Shown: positions 36,056-48,714 of the stretch, in pieces
How positions within the stretch are numbered: position 1 is the stretch's first letter
Layout: each line of letters starts with the position of its first letter
DNA from: Microvelia longipes
Taxonomy: Eukaryota > Arthropoda > Insecta > Hemiptera > Veliidae
Reading direction: 5' to 3'
NCBI GenBank assembly: GCA_018340805.1
Contig: JACMZG010001911.1
Coordinates: 53,955,571 to 54,019,570, forward strand
Length of the DNA stretch: 64,000 nt
Position numbers and translations under genes: made by a program
The notes under the pieces: generated by a model
What the model was told of the DNA's origin: nothing
The model's database searches: none
The model's input: the letters and a program-made list of their open reading frames with translations, nothing else

Positions 36056-36235
36056 GTAAGTCATAAATACAACTCCTCATCTGAATAATTTCTATTATAC
36101 TTTTACATGATATTGCTATATTGGTAACTCTTTAAGTTGATAGTTCTGTAACTACTTCCACCAAGAAATGAATATGACCTTTTATTTTTTATTTATTTAC
36201 AATTAACGGCTTATAAGCTTATAAAGTACTAAAAC

Positions 36236-36330
36236 TTCTGGTGCGGAAGCCTGCAAGTTAGGTGAATTTACTCTGGAATGCTTGCTTTCTTGCCCACCAA
36301 CATCAGTTCTTACTCAGGTTTATGGTTCCT
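36236..36330 (+). repeat. dispersed repeat family B, fragment
   Basis: TTCTGGTGCGGAAGCCTGCA, then TCAGTTCTTACTCAGGTTTA, in the same order as the equivalent blocks at 3612-3695. Confidence 0.4.
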
Positions 36331-36364
36331 AAAATCGACCTTTTTATTGTCCCGAACCATATTG

Positions 36365-36585
36365 TTTTTGAAATATGTGTGACGTCATTAACCCACAGTA
36401 AAGACTCAGTTAAAATTTCTATGATGAAAAAACTTCAGAATTGTCTAATCACACCGAAGTTTTATATAGCATAATGTAAACAAATCAAATTGATAAATGT
36501 GTTGTGTTTTAAATTTGTATTTGTATGACATATTGTATCTAATTATGTTAGCTTTTGACAATAAATTCTATTCTATTCTATTCTA
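36365..36585 (+). repeat. probable non-LTR retrotransposon 3' tail with ATTCT repeats
   Basis: An untranslated-looking stretch ends GCTTTTGACAATAAATTCTA and then repeats ATTCT about four times. Insect LINE copies commonly end in such short tandem tails. A similar GGCTTTTGACAATAA phrase is at 40470. No reverse transcriptase is present. Confidence 0.4.
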
Positions 36586-37010
36586 ATGATTTTATATTTA
36601 CTCTAAATGAAAATGAACCACCTTTTATTTTACTTGATTTTTTATATATTATTTACTTTCAGCGTCAAACCTGCAATAAATTAATCATTTAAAATTGTTA
36701 TAGTGGTCATTATAAATAAGTATAAAAGTAATTTAATGTTATAAATATTATATAAGCTAAAGCTTACCTTTAACACAGATATTCTTTAACAGCCCAGGGC
36801 TAGATGAGGTGAGGCCTGTAAAAATATTTTTCCTCCCCTAAACATATTTTTTGTTAAGTTTTTCTATTCTAAAAATTTTATTACCACTCCAAAAACATAT
36901 GACTGCTATGACCCTAACCACCTTTGTCTAAATTTAAAATCCCTTTTTAATTAAGGTGAGATATTTCACAATTTTTAGCAAATTTGAAAACCTATAATTA
37001 TTACTTTCAG

Positions 37011-37170
37011 GTAACAATAATTACGAAATGGGTGAAATGGGAAGAAGTAGTCGGAGGTACAGACACAACACCTGACTAGGTGGGATATTGAATGGATGGT
37101 GGATCAAAATCCGTCAGTTAGCCGGTCTCCACCCAAATCACAAACTTAAACTATAAATTATCAACAAAAA
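37011..37170 (+). CDS. tetraspanin, coding exon 5 and start of 3' UTR
   Basis: After TTACTTTCAG the frame from exon 4 continues as GNNNYEMGEMGRSSRRYRHNT and stops at TGA 37073-37075, giving a 430-residue product. About 95 bases further, AAAAA|GTAAGTATT at 37171 is a strong donor-like site, so the 3' untranslated region may be spliced again. No AATAAA was found near enough to place the transcript end. Confidence 0.68.
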
Positions 37171-37387
37171 GTAAGTATTGAATGTTTTCAACACATACAT
37201 GTAGGATATTTCCTTTGTTATCCAATTTATTTCTAACCATACAATCATATTAAGGAAATTGGTATTTGGTATTAAATTTACTTAAAATTTAAGTAAATTT
37301 TCTTTATTATTTTCTTTTACAAAGGAATCAAAATATATAAAAATTTTGATAATTTGTTTCATAATATTGATCTAATAAATATTTAAT
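37171..37387. other. noncoding, possible 3' UTR intron start
   Basis: AT-rich DNA following the donor-like GTAAGTATT. Nothing else recognised. Confidence 0.4.
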
Positions 37388-37520
37388 TCTGAGCGGTGGT
37401 CTGCATGTCGGGCAAATTTCCTTTGAATTGTGCACGAAATGTGTTCTGGTTTATGCTTTATAACTGGAGCAGTTACCTCTAACCACTACTCATAACTCTT
37501 TTTTTTGCATTTTTCATAGG
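37388..37520 (+). repeat. dispersed repeat family B, copy near gene end
   Basis: CTGAGCGGTGGTCTGCATG, GGCAAATTTCCTTTGAATTG, TTCTGGTTTATGCTTTATAAC and GCATTTTTCATAGGAAAC follow the order seen at 2100-2278. Confidence 0.55.
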
Positions 37521-37526
37521 AAACAC

Positions 37527-37683
37527 TTTATTTTTGGCCTAAGAACACAAACCATTCATTACCTTAGCCTCATTTTAAGGTATTTATGGTCACTAAAGCT
37601 GCTACATTTAGGGAAATAGTTACCCAGAATTTGTTTAAAATTAAAAATGCAATTAATCATTTGTGTTCTTAGACCAAAAATAA
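37527..37683. mobile_element. small MITE-like element
   Basis: TATTTTTGGCCTAAGAACAC (about 37529-37548) is repeated inverted at about 37661-37682 (GTGTTCTTAGACCAAAAATA). Arms are about 28-30 bp, total size about 157 bp. Confidence 0.55.
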
Positions 37684-39177
37684 GGCATTTTTAAACTTGG
37701 CAAATTGTTTTTAGTGTCAATACTTTAACTTCTATTTTGAGTTAAAATGTCTAATTTATACACTTTGGCACACTTATAGACGTCTTAGACAAAAATGTGG
37801 GGGCAAAATGTCTTATATTCACCCCTAGAACCAAAAAGGCAAATAAAAGTATACCTTCTTATTTACTTTTTTCTATTTTTTCACGAAAAAGTTGCATGCG
37901 ACACGCAAAATTAACTACACCACCAAAAAGAAAAAAAAGTACCCCAAGAATCATTAATTTATATCTAATGGTTCAAATTTAAGAAAGGAGAGGACTTTTG
38001 GACCACCCTCTATAATTTTGTTGTTATTTTCTTTTTAACCCAACAGGGTTCTTCAAACATAGAAGTGAATCCAAACATTTATTGGACAATAAGAATTTCA
38101 ATAAATTTATTTTAATAATAAAAAAAACGTCAAATTATTTTCTTTCCTACTATTGCCTCAATAAGACCTAAACCATTTTTTAGTAAAAAAATCTATTTAG
38201 GCTATAAGAGTCAATCATAAACCCTATGATAGGGTTTTAATATTTTTCCTTATTTACTATGAGCAATAAAAACATGCCCCTCATACTTAGTTTAGAACAT
38301 AAAAAAATACATAAAAATCCTTTCAAAAAATACCAACACCAAAAAATAAAAACAAAGATCCTTTTCTTTAATAATAAATAAACATAAATAATGGAAAATT
38401 CATATAAAAATCAAAGATTACAATTTTTGATTAAAATTACACAAATCCCACAATGTCCAAGTTTTAATTTAAAAAAATAAAATAAAATAATAATTTACAG
38501 AATTGATAAAATTATACTGTGACACAAAAAAAACATTTTGAGGTCACTAAACTTTGAAAAGTCAATTGGAAATAATAAAATGTCTCTTTTTTACCCAAAA
38601 TAAGAAATTTTTACACAAAAAATGAAATTTTACTCAATTTTATCTTTTTATTGGTGTCAATAAAGAAGCCATTTATTTCTAAAGATTTTTTTTTTCATTT
38701 TTATGATTTAACGTTCCTATTGAATGATTTTCTTTCTTATATATTTAGTGGGAGCAAAGATATTTTATATTAAAAATACCAAAAAATAGAGGGTTTCATT
38801 TTCTTCTTTTTTTATGAGTAGCGAATTCCTGAGTAAATAAATTCTTTGGAAATTTACGACTGTGAGAGAGATACTGTATTTTTTTTTTTATTTATTAATT
38901 CCATTTTTATGAAGCCAGAGAAATTAAATCTATAAAATAGTTATTTTTATAGTCCATATTGGTTTTATTAAGTTTTAAATCAATATTAATAATTTTTTAA
39001 TTTATTTTTAGAAATAGTTATGCTTTTGTACAATGAGTAAGGTATGAATTAAATAACTTTTAAAAGTAACGAAAAAAGTTTGTAAAAAAGAGAATTTTAG
39101 TAGTATTCTAGAACAGTTCTTGTAATAGAATAAGTTGTTCCAATTATAATAACATAGGAATAAAATAATTGAAATAA
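37684..39177. other. noncoding, no recognised feature
   Basis: Very AT-rich with frequent A and T runs. No gene or repeat supported. Confidence 0.5.
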
Positions 39178-39430
39178 AGTCTCCCTACATTAAAATAATC
39201 AAAGCGCTTTCAAAGAAGAGGCCATCATTAGTGCTAGCCATTAAAAGAGAAGAGAGTAATAGATGAGTCTTACAGATCAGACAATAATGACAAATTTGTC
39301 TTTAATCTTGAGTATGTCTTTAATATATGATCATCTATCACCCTCTTTTATTTTAAATGGCAAACACTGATGATGGCCCCTTGTTAGAAAGCACTTTGTT
39401 ATTAAAGATAATTTCTATAGGGAGACTTCT
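39178..39430. mobile_element. MITE-like element with about 100-bp inverted arms
   Basis: AAGTCTCCCTA at the left is mirrored by TAGGGAGACTT at the right. The arms pair with some divergence through AAGCGCTTTC/GAAAGCACTTT, GGCCATCAT/ATGATGGCC and ATAGATGA/TCATCTAT, leaving about 50 bp unpaired in the middle. No coding sequence. Confidence 0.75.
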
Positions 39431-39837
39431 TTTTTATGGTCCTACATGAGGGTCTTATTTTCTGTTATTAAGATTTTTTTATTATTGAGATGAACTCCAT
39501 TAATCCTCAATTTACTTCATACAGGAATAAGCTTATAGGCAATTAGTTATTCAGTAGACTTGTAATTGTTATTAACCATTTAGTGGGATCATTTGGGCTG
39601 AGAACGGCCCTCTTGCATACTAAGCTATACAAATATTATTAAGATAATTAATAATATTTATTAAGACTTCAGTTATCAATATTGCCGATATAATATATTT
39701 AAAAAAATAATTTATAGAACTTTTACAAATAGATAAGAGATCTTATTTTATTAAATAAAATTATCGGTCATCAGTTGGATTAAATGTCATAAAATTTTAT
39801 CTTAATTTTATTAAAAAATATTTCAAAAAAGACTATA

Positions 39838-40200
39838 CACAATGTTATAGTTTATAGTTTTCCTCATTTATACCGTAGGTATATAGGAAAAGTATTGTCT
39901 TGTGTATTGTATTGTATTGAAAAGTACGAATACAATACAAAACATTACAATACATTACAATACATTGAAAAGTAAGTATGTACTTATTTATACTTAAGTA
40001 TACTTTTATGCATATTTTTATATAGATATAAACATAGAAATAATAAATAATAAGTTTTGTTTCAATACATCAAGTATATCCATCATTTTTATTACATCCT
40101 TAAAGTTAGGCAGAATCGAGCATGGTCAGTGCTTGGATAGGTGAATATTGTGAATGAAACAGATGTATTAACCATCTGTAGACGTGTTGCAATATAAATT
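39838..40200 (-). repeat. family A repeat with 5S-like segment, short copy
   Basis: The plus strand shows TTTATACCGTAGGTATATAG (inverse of the family tail) at about 39868. At 40105-40150 it reads AAAGTTAGGCAGAATCGAGC and ATGGTCAGTGCTTGGATAGG, closely matching the 3' half of 5S rRNA (AAGTTAAGCAGCGTCGGGC...TACTTGGATGGGTGACC, from memory). Head and tail are only about 250 bp apart, so the middle modules are missing. An imperfect TACAA/TTGTA-rich stretch lies between. Confidence 0.65.
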
Positions 40201-40605
40201 TAACAACCTGTATATTCTAAGGAGGACTGAAGCAAGTCCAAAGTATAGAGGATGAGTTTAACAAATTCAATATGATGAGGAAAAGTTCTGAGGTACCCCG
40301 TACCCCATTTTTAAAGTTTATTTCCTGACAAAAATACATATTTATATGTATATTTTTATATAAAAATAATAAAGATAACTTTATTTTATGCCTCTATATT
40401 CTCTAACCATAGATATGAATAATTAATGCCTACAATCTCAGAAGTCAACTCTCATACATAATAGGTTGGCTTTTGACAATAATGTAATAAATTATTTATT
40501 GTATATCCATTATAAACCCCTATCAGTATTGTAATTCTGTATTTATTCATTCATTGCCCTTTTTTATTAATCCACAGCTTATTCATTGTTTTCTTTCTTT
40601 TTCAG
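40201..40605. other. noncoding, no recognised feature
   Basis: AT-rich; it ends in a strong pyrimidine tract (TTTTCTTTCTTTTTCAG at 40589-40605) that could serve as a splice acceptor. Confidence 0.4.
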
Positions 40606-40660
40606 ATAATCGTGATAAAGATAATATTTATATCATGTAGGAAAAAAAATAATAAAAAAG
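40606..40660 (+). CDS. candidate alternative last exon of the tetraspanin
   Basis: Following the pyrimidine tract and CAG, the sequence spliced from exon 4 (phase 1) would read DNRDKDNIYIM and stop at TAG 40638-40640, with AATAAA-like sequence shortly after (about 40650). This would replace the exon 5 tail by eleven residues. Support is the strong acceptor, the fitting phase and the nearby poly(A)-type signal. It is short enough to be chance. Confidence 0.3.
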
Positions 40661-43600
40661 AAGAAGAAAAAGATTCAGGGCCCCAAATAAATGGCAACTA
40701 CGTATAAAAGTAAAAAAAAACTTAGTTAAATAGAAGAAAACATCTCTTTAATTAGCCCTTGTAATGAACAAGTAGAAAAAACTTATATAGACCAAATTAA
40801 CAAATAAGAACTAATTATAAAGAATTTAGACAAATTTAATTATATCAGTGTCATTATACAAAGAAAAATTCACGGAGTCACCAATAAGTTAAATATAAAT
40901 GTAATTTTCATTTTATGTTTTTGTATGAAAGTTTTTCATGGTTTATTAAAATTTGTATTGAACAATGATAATTTTTTACATTTACAGTAACATTTTAAGA
41001 ACAGCTAATTATCTCATCAGATTTATTTTGTGAAAAACTGTTATTAGTGTAGTGACTGTAGTGTAGAGGTTATGGTTTCAACCATTCGTTTTAACATTGT
41101 CAACAGAAATGAAAGCTGAAATGATATCGAAAGCTTGTTAAATATAAGAATAGACCCCATTTTAGCAAAAAAGAAAGAGTATTAAAATATTTATTAGTTA
41201 GAAAAATTAAAAACAAAAGTCTTTTATATGTATGAAGGGTCCAAGGGAAAAAGGGTGATTATCATGCATAAATTTTATTTTAAGATAAAAATCATTACTA
41301 CTACTATTACTAGTAGTAGTAAGAGTAGGGAGGTCAAGTCAGGTGGGTTGACTGCATTTTTGGATTCTTATTCATTTGATTATATCAATAAAAGCAATGT
41401 GTCCATTAAATTTCCAGCAAACCATTAAAATTGATGTTCTCATGAAAATAAGTTTAACTCATAATCTTCTCCAGCAAAATTTTGCTGACTAAATTTTAAT
41501 CAAAATGTGTTATTGCGCTCTCACACTTTCCATGCAGTGTTAATTATTATTAATATAATAGAAAATATTAAAGGTACATTCTATAATCATGAGTATAACT
41601 TCATAAAATAAAGTCATTGATTACAAAAAACACATTGCAAATTTATCTTGACGCAATAGTCTACTCTATATTTTTATGACTGATGATGGTTTAAAACATA
41701 ACTCAACATTAATAAAAGATAATAATAAGAAACATACTTAACGTATTCTAAATGTTAACTTTCAGCATTTTAAATAGCCTTTTGGTTGAAATTAAACAAA
41801 AAGATGCTTATTTCAATATTAACTTGACATCATTTGACTATCCATATAAAAATGTATAATTGTTACAAACTTATAAGTCAACAATGTTTTACAAAGTAGA
41901 GAATAGACGAAAAAACAAATACTCTATGATAGGTTTCAAAATATATGAAAAACATATCAAAACAGAACTCAACAGTAAATCAGACAAAAGAAGCAACTGA
42001 AAACATCCAAACAATCATACTAACAGTTTAATAGTTTTTTCATTAATTATCTCTTGTTCCTTTGATAAATAACTACATATTTAAAACGATGTTCAAAAAA
42101 TGATAACTCATAAAATAGAAACAAGAAAAACAAACCCTACTCTGAATATTACAGTCAACAACTTAATTCCACAAAATTTATTTTTCTTTCAAAAAGACAG
42201 AGCAGGCTTTCCACATCATCAGTGTCAGAGATTTATATTCTAAATGTATTGATTGAGTCAGTGATCAATATCAGCGCCTGATATTTTCCAAACACCTCTT
42301 TTAAATTAAATTTTACTTTCATCACCAAACAAATAAAAAAGTGTTAATAAAAGAATATTAAGTTATTTGAGAATTATTTTAGAAGAGTTTTTTTATCAAA
42401 AGATCTCAAAAAATTATAAATAAATAAAAACATCAAAAAATGTTTTACTTTTTATGGAAAACGAATTAATTAAAAATAATAAATGTATGTTTTTTCACTA
42501 GTAAAAATATAAAACCAAACCTAGATTATTAAAAATGTTTATAAATTTGAATTACTTTAATCAAAAGCATCCCTCCAACAAATTTCAAACACATTTTTAT
42601 TTACTCCTCATATTTTATGAATTTGTTAGCTATTTAAAAATCCTTTTAATTACATTATCATACATAAAAAAATGTTAATACCAACTACAAAAAAGAGAGA
42701 TATAAAATTTTATAATTATTTAATACCATCTCAATAGAAATCTTTCAAAGCATTTTGTTAGCAGAGCAGAAAATTTTAAAAATCATTAGATATGAATTTA
42801 AATTATTAAAAATTGGGACCAGAATTAATTAAAGGACAGAAAATAATAATGTATTATAATAAAGAAGTAAAAATTTTTTTATAAAACATAGAAAATATTT
42901 CACTGAAATCATTATTATAATCATTATCATAATTATGTGCAAACAATTTATCAAAAATTACTGTTATTAATTGAAATAGCCAAAAAGTTAAAATTTGTTA
43001 AACAGTCCTTTTTTAATTTAAAAGTGTTAAAATATTTATTTTTGGCATCATGAAACATAAATAATAAAACAAAAGAAAACACCTTAACAATAAAACTAAT
43101 AAAAGGAATTTAAAGTATGAGAGAAATATTAAAAATTTAAAGAAGTAATTAAATATTTTGCTACAAATGTGTCCTAGTATATTTTAACCTATGATTTAAA
43201 GTTAAGAAAACCAATGAAAAATAACTGATTTAATATATGACATTATAACAATTACGCATCCAATATAAGCTAGATAAAAACAAGTAAAAGTTCTGGCTTA
43301 TTTTAAAATTTTTAACTATTTTTATTTAAGAATGGTCGAAAAAATAAATCAAGTTATGTAATAAAGATGTTTTCTGTCCTGCAAGCAAAATGATTACCAA
43401 AAAGTTAAAATACATTAACTTTCAAATAATTGGGAACAAGGTATAGCAAAATTGAATTTCGGACCTTTTAAATAGAAACAAAATTTACGACAAGAACATA
43501 TCGATTAGGAAAATAGATATTCATGTAACATAGACTGCTCTGCTAAGTAATAAAGGTATATGTAGTCTGAAAATATTTATGCATTATATTATTATAGCCA

Positions 43601-44879
43601 TAGATTTTATTTGATTAAAAAGATTGAGATCATTTAAAAATATTATTTTTTTGTATCATTTATGTCTAATTATGTTTAAAATAAGTTATTAACAAATATG
43701 GCATGAAACTTGAGTGTAAAAATGCAACCTGAAAATTCTTCAACTTTCTTGCAAATTAATGAGTAACAAATGAATGTCTCAAGTTGTAAGAGAGGTATTT
43801 TAAAACATATGTAAGTTTGAGTAGGACTTATACCTATGTCTAAAATACTTATATAAGTCTTAAAGTTAATTACTAAATTCTTAAAGTTAATTAATGTTCA
43901 GGAATGCTGTCCTGCAGAAGCAAAAAAACGCCTTTGTATTAAACATTGCACTTTGAAAATAATTATTTTAACTAACGATAACAGTGTATTTGGTTCTATA
44001 ATTAAATAAGATTTATTTTACATTTATTTTGCTGAATATATTTCTTTTTTCACAACCACTTATGAATAGACATAAATTATATTATATTGGCATTGAATAT
44101 CATGAAGTAAATATAAAAATATTTCTTTTATAATGTTTATTAATAAAATTATAGATTACTATAACATTAAATGTGGACGCCCATGGATATGGAATTTTTT
44201 AATACATGAAAAAAATGTATATCAAGACCATTGAGTAATTTTATATTATAATTATTAATTATTATTATTAAATAATACAAGATAATACTATATGGTCCAG
44301 ACAAAATATAGTTCAAAGAAGTAGAAGTGGTTTCAATTATTTTGTTATAATAGCTCATTTCTAAGTTATACTAAAGATTATTTTTATTATAAAATATGAT
44401 CGTGAAAATCATGAAATTCAGTAACTTCACGATAGTTAAAATTGATATACTAGAAATTAATTATACTAAATAATTAATAGATTTATTACAAATATGGATT
44501 CAATATAAAAAGCAACATTACGAAGCATATAATGCATTGATTTCACAGCTGTCATCATTATGGCTCAACCATAAACATAAAAGATCAGAGGAAATGTAAA
44601 CACTTGCTTTAAGTACATCTTCATTCTGAGGATTAATAATGAGAAAGTGATGGTAAAGGGAATTGATAAAAAAAAGTTTGTCCACACAAATATTACTACA
44701 TTAGGTATAAATAAAAAACCAGTTTTCAACATTGTGATCATCATCAGTGGCAGAAGAAGAAAAAAAGATGATGTGACTCTTTACAAATGTATATAGTTAA
44801 CTCATATATAATAATTAATTAATATATATAATTCTCTATTTATACTTAATATAGTATTATTAGGCCTCCTCCAAGTTCG
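40661..44879. other. noncoding, no recognised feature
   Basis: About 4 kb of very AT-rich DNA. A short ACT/AGT palindromic run is at about 41296-41322. Small open frames here show no recognisable protein. Confidence 0.5.
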
Positions 44880-44955
44880 AGGTCGTTAAAACTTCAGTAT
44901 TTATACTGACTTTAGATGCCACAGAGGTCTGGGGTTTGCGTCCCAGGTTACCCTC
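44880..44955 (+). repeat. tRNA-derived SINE-like fragment
   Basis: GTTCGAGGTCGTTAAAACTT is box-A-like and AGGTCTGGGGTTTGCGTCCC box-B-like, closely following the inverted copy at 1905-1988. Not a functional tRNA by pairing. Confidence 0.5.
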
Positions 44956-46580
44956 TTCTTCAAATAAAATATCGCCAATTTTACAATACACTTGGAACGT
45001 AATGTTTGCCATGACCACCTGAGGTTATTATCCCGCAGGAGTTATCCTTGATGAGCTGCAATTGATATTTTATTTTATTTTATTTATTATTATTATTACA
45101 GTAATAGGCATTATTAATATTATAGTATTATTATTGTGGAGTGACTTGTTCCTTTTTTATTCAGTGAATTGTTGAAGTCAGTCTAATCTGTTATCAATCT
45201 ATTTATTTTTTTATTCATAACTTTGACAGATATATTAAATAAAAAATAACTCTTTTCAGGCTTCCATGTTATTCCACTTCCATTTTACATAACTAAGCAA
45301 AAGCAGCCACTTATATTTTTCAGTCTATGGTTGGCCTCTATCAGAGAAAATTATCTTTATTTTGTATAAATCAAACCATGCCCTCCATAATAAATTAAAT
45401 CAATGAAACAATTTCTTCGTGATATTCTACTAATCTATGATATGATACTTTAAAATCATAATGTTAATCAAATATTATGTTGTATACCTTTAATAAGATT
45501 ATGGTATACTTAATAATCTTTGATATAATAATCTTTAACTCGGATATAAAAAAACATTATAACTAAAAAGATTACAAAAGAGGAACAATTATACAATTTT
45601 AACTACAAGGATAAGCTCAAGAAATAAAATGTAAATTTTTAAGCTCTCTTAGTAAAAAAGATTTTATTTTGCTGTTGCAAAATTAAAAGTGCAGCTTTAA
45701 TTAGATGTTAATCTAATAACATCTTATTACTTCTCCTTCCATCCCCCCTTCAAATTTATTTTAGTTAACATGATCAAAAAATATTATTGTTGTCAGAGAT
45801 TAAATAAAAGATAAAATCAGGAGGGTCCAGCTTCAGGGATTTAGTTGTCCTGTAGCAGTGCCTATTGCCAAAGGTAGCGGAGAAAATAGAAAGCTTGTCA
45901 GGTTGTTGACTCTTTTATTTCCGGTGTGACAGAAAAACTCAAATGTTTACTTGATCATTAGATATTTGTTATGAAAATTTGTTGATTTTATAACTATTTG
46001 TGAACATAGATAGAACAAATTTATATTAGTTTATCCTTTTGATAGATTATTTTTAAGTTGTTCTAATTTTAAATTAAAGAATTTATTTTAAAGCCTTTTA
46101 GTTTTTCTTAATAAATTCAATGAGACATAACAGATAAATTTACGAAGTAATATTAATTTACTAAAATAATCCTCTGCCTATACAAATCTCTGACAAAAAT
46201 TTGTCAATTCACTGGGAATATTATTATTCTGTAATAATAATAATCTTAAATTATTGCTGTAAAATTATGAGACCATATTGGAAGATATTATAATAAAAAC
46301 AGTTCAAAATAAATAACTATTTTGAGATAAAAAATACTGCGATGTAAGAAAAAACATAAAAATTATATTAAAAACGTATTTTTAATTTTATTTGATATGA
46401 TGAATGAACACCAAAAATTTCTACTTTATATATTTTTTATATTTATTTAAAGGAAAACTAAATTAAATTAAATTGGTAGGGAGTAAGTATTTTATACCTC
46501 AAAATGTGTAATAATTGTTTTTATTTTCCCAAAATACATACAAAAGCAAATTTTTTATATAGTCTGTTATTATTTAGTTC
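44956..46580. other. noncoding, no recognised feature
   Basis: AT-rich; short ATT-rich low-complexity near 45080-45140. No gene. Confidence 0.45.
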
Positions 46581-46641
46581 TGACTTTAGTTCAAAGAGTG
46601 CAACACTTGAACATAGTGTTTTCATATTTGAACTAAAGTCA
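46581..46641. repeat. nested perfect hairpin
   Basis: TGACTTTAGTTCAAA (46581-46595) is the exact inverse of 46627-46641. Inside, AACACT at 46602 pairs with AGTGTT at 46615. The open frame over it is incidental. Confidence 0.7.
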
Positions 46642-47170
46642 AAAACAATTTTCAGCATACATATTTTTAAAAAAATACTAACCAATATTCTTCTTAATGA
46701 GAGAAAATCATAATGAATGTTCTTTTAAACAAATGAACATATTATTTCTTGATCTTATCAATGACAGAAATATATAAATTTATTTAAATTTTATATGCTA
46801 AAGTTAAAAATTCGTAAACAGTTAGTTGTTAAACTTAAATTTTATTGTGTAACAACATAATCACTAAAAAAACAAATAATAATTTTTTATTTTAAAATTT
46901 TCATGTAAAATATTATAATAAAAAATTGTAATTTGTTAAGAATGATTTTAAATTAAAAAAAAATATATTTAAAATATAAGGAAAATAATATTTATTATTA
47001 TATTTAAATAAATAGGCTTAAATTAATAAAAATATTTAGGGGATTTCTAATTGTTCTTTGATTTTAACTGTACTTTAGTTGTTTTTCATTTTTTTACGTT
47101 AAAAAATAAATAAAGTGTTAAAATTTTTAAGTTAAATTTTAATAACGTGTAAATTATACTATATCTCTAT
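46642..47170. other. noncoding, no recognised feature
   Basis: Extremely AT-rich, low-complexity sequence. Confidence 0.5.
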
Positions 47171-47285
47171 AGTACAGGATATAGAGCAACAAATTTACTG
47201 TCTAAATAGTATAGGAAATAGAGGAACAAACGTACTGTGTTAATAGTACAGGACATAGAGAAACTAATATACTGTCTCAATAATA
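47171..47285 (+). repeat. 37-bp minisatellite, three units
   Basis: Three imperfect units of AGTACAGGATATAGAGCAAC followed by ACTGTCTAAAT-like sequence. Confidence 0.75.
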
Positions 47286-48714
47286 CACATGATAGATTTA
47301 GATGGTACGAATCCAATAACCAGAGAGTCCTAGTATTAGTGCAAAGGGACTTCATATTAATTTAATAATAATAATTTACTAACTTATTATTATACTAGGT
47401 TATAGCCATCTTTACATTCAAGATGACACTCCTATTTATTTATAGGATGTAAAATAGCTTGGACAGTAAGTAAATAGTTGAGAGTTTAACAAAAGTGTTC
47501 AGTTTTTAGTTAACGCCCTAAGAAAATTCTATTTATTCCATCTCTAGATAATTTTTAATTAATTTCAAAAATTTCTTTAATAAAACACTTTATTTAATTT
47601 TTTGAACTAGAATGTATTATTTTTTAAAAAATTAGGCATAATTACAAAAACATAGATTACGCTTATATACAAAAATTGTTTATTGCCGATGCATAACTCA
47701 ATGTTTACAGGGGTCAAAAACAAAATTATATGTACACACCAGAGATAGGGGTTTATTTATTCATTTAAATCTTTAAATAAAAATGTAGAAAATCACCACT
47801 TAAATTGTATTTTAATATGTTAAAAATAGTGAAATGTCATTGGTTGTTTTTATACTCCAGTCAAATTTATTTTTTTGGTGTTAAATAGCAATGAAAATAA
47901 ATGTCAAACAAATAAAATGGTCATTAATAAATTTATTTTATTAAAATAATTTATTTATTAATTTTTCTTTATTTATTTTTTTTACATCAATACACATAAA
48001 TTCCGCACATTTTGATTTTCTTTAATAGAAATTTTAATTATCTATATTTTTAAATTAAAGGCATGTAGTGGAGTTTTAGATGCTACTTAAAAAAGACAAA
48101 TTAAAGATTTTTAACATTTTTTATAAATTTTAGTAAAAATAATTTATTTTAGTTAAAAAATAATAAGAATGCACTAATTTCATTTAAAATATTTTAAAAA
48201 GTTATGATTATTTTTTAATGGTTTTAATAATAACATTTAAATAATTAAAATAAATTGATTATCAATAATATCAATAATCAAGGCAAACATATACTATGTA
48301 TTGTTTATTTAAATACTTAAAATTTAAAGTTTGATTGCAATTTTCAATAAATTTACTAACAGAAAGAATAAATAAAAAATAAAAAGAATATACAAATTTA
48401 ATAATTAAAAAATATCATTATCAATATTTATTGAAACTCTAGAAACAATTCCATAAGCTTTTTTAGCAGCAGATTAATCTTGAATATTTTATTGATTTTG
48501 AGGATGAAATTCTTTAATTTAACTATTCATAGTAAGATAGATTGTAAGGATCACATAAGGTAACAAAAAGTTTAATAAAATGATAAAACAAAAATATATC
48601 AAAACAATAAATATAATTTTAAATTCTGTTAGCCTGAATTATTTGGTATTTGTTTATTTATCTCAATTTAAAAAGTTGCAATATAAAATTAGTTAATAAG
48701 TATGATTGACACAT
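47286..48714. other. noncoding, no recognised feature
   Basis: Very AT-rich with long A/T runs. No gene or repeat supported. Confidence 0.5.

Larger units (their letters stand above)
36056..37010 (+). other. tetraspanin intron 4
   Basis: Phase 1 intron of 955 bp, GTAAGT to TTACTTTCAG. Contains a family B fragment (36236-36330) and a probable LINE 3' tail (36365-36585). Confidence 0.7.
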
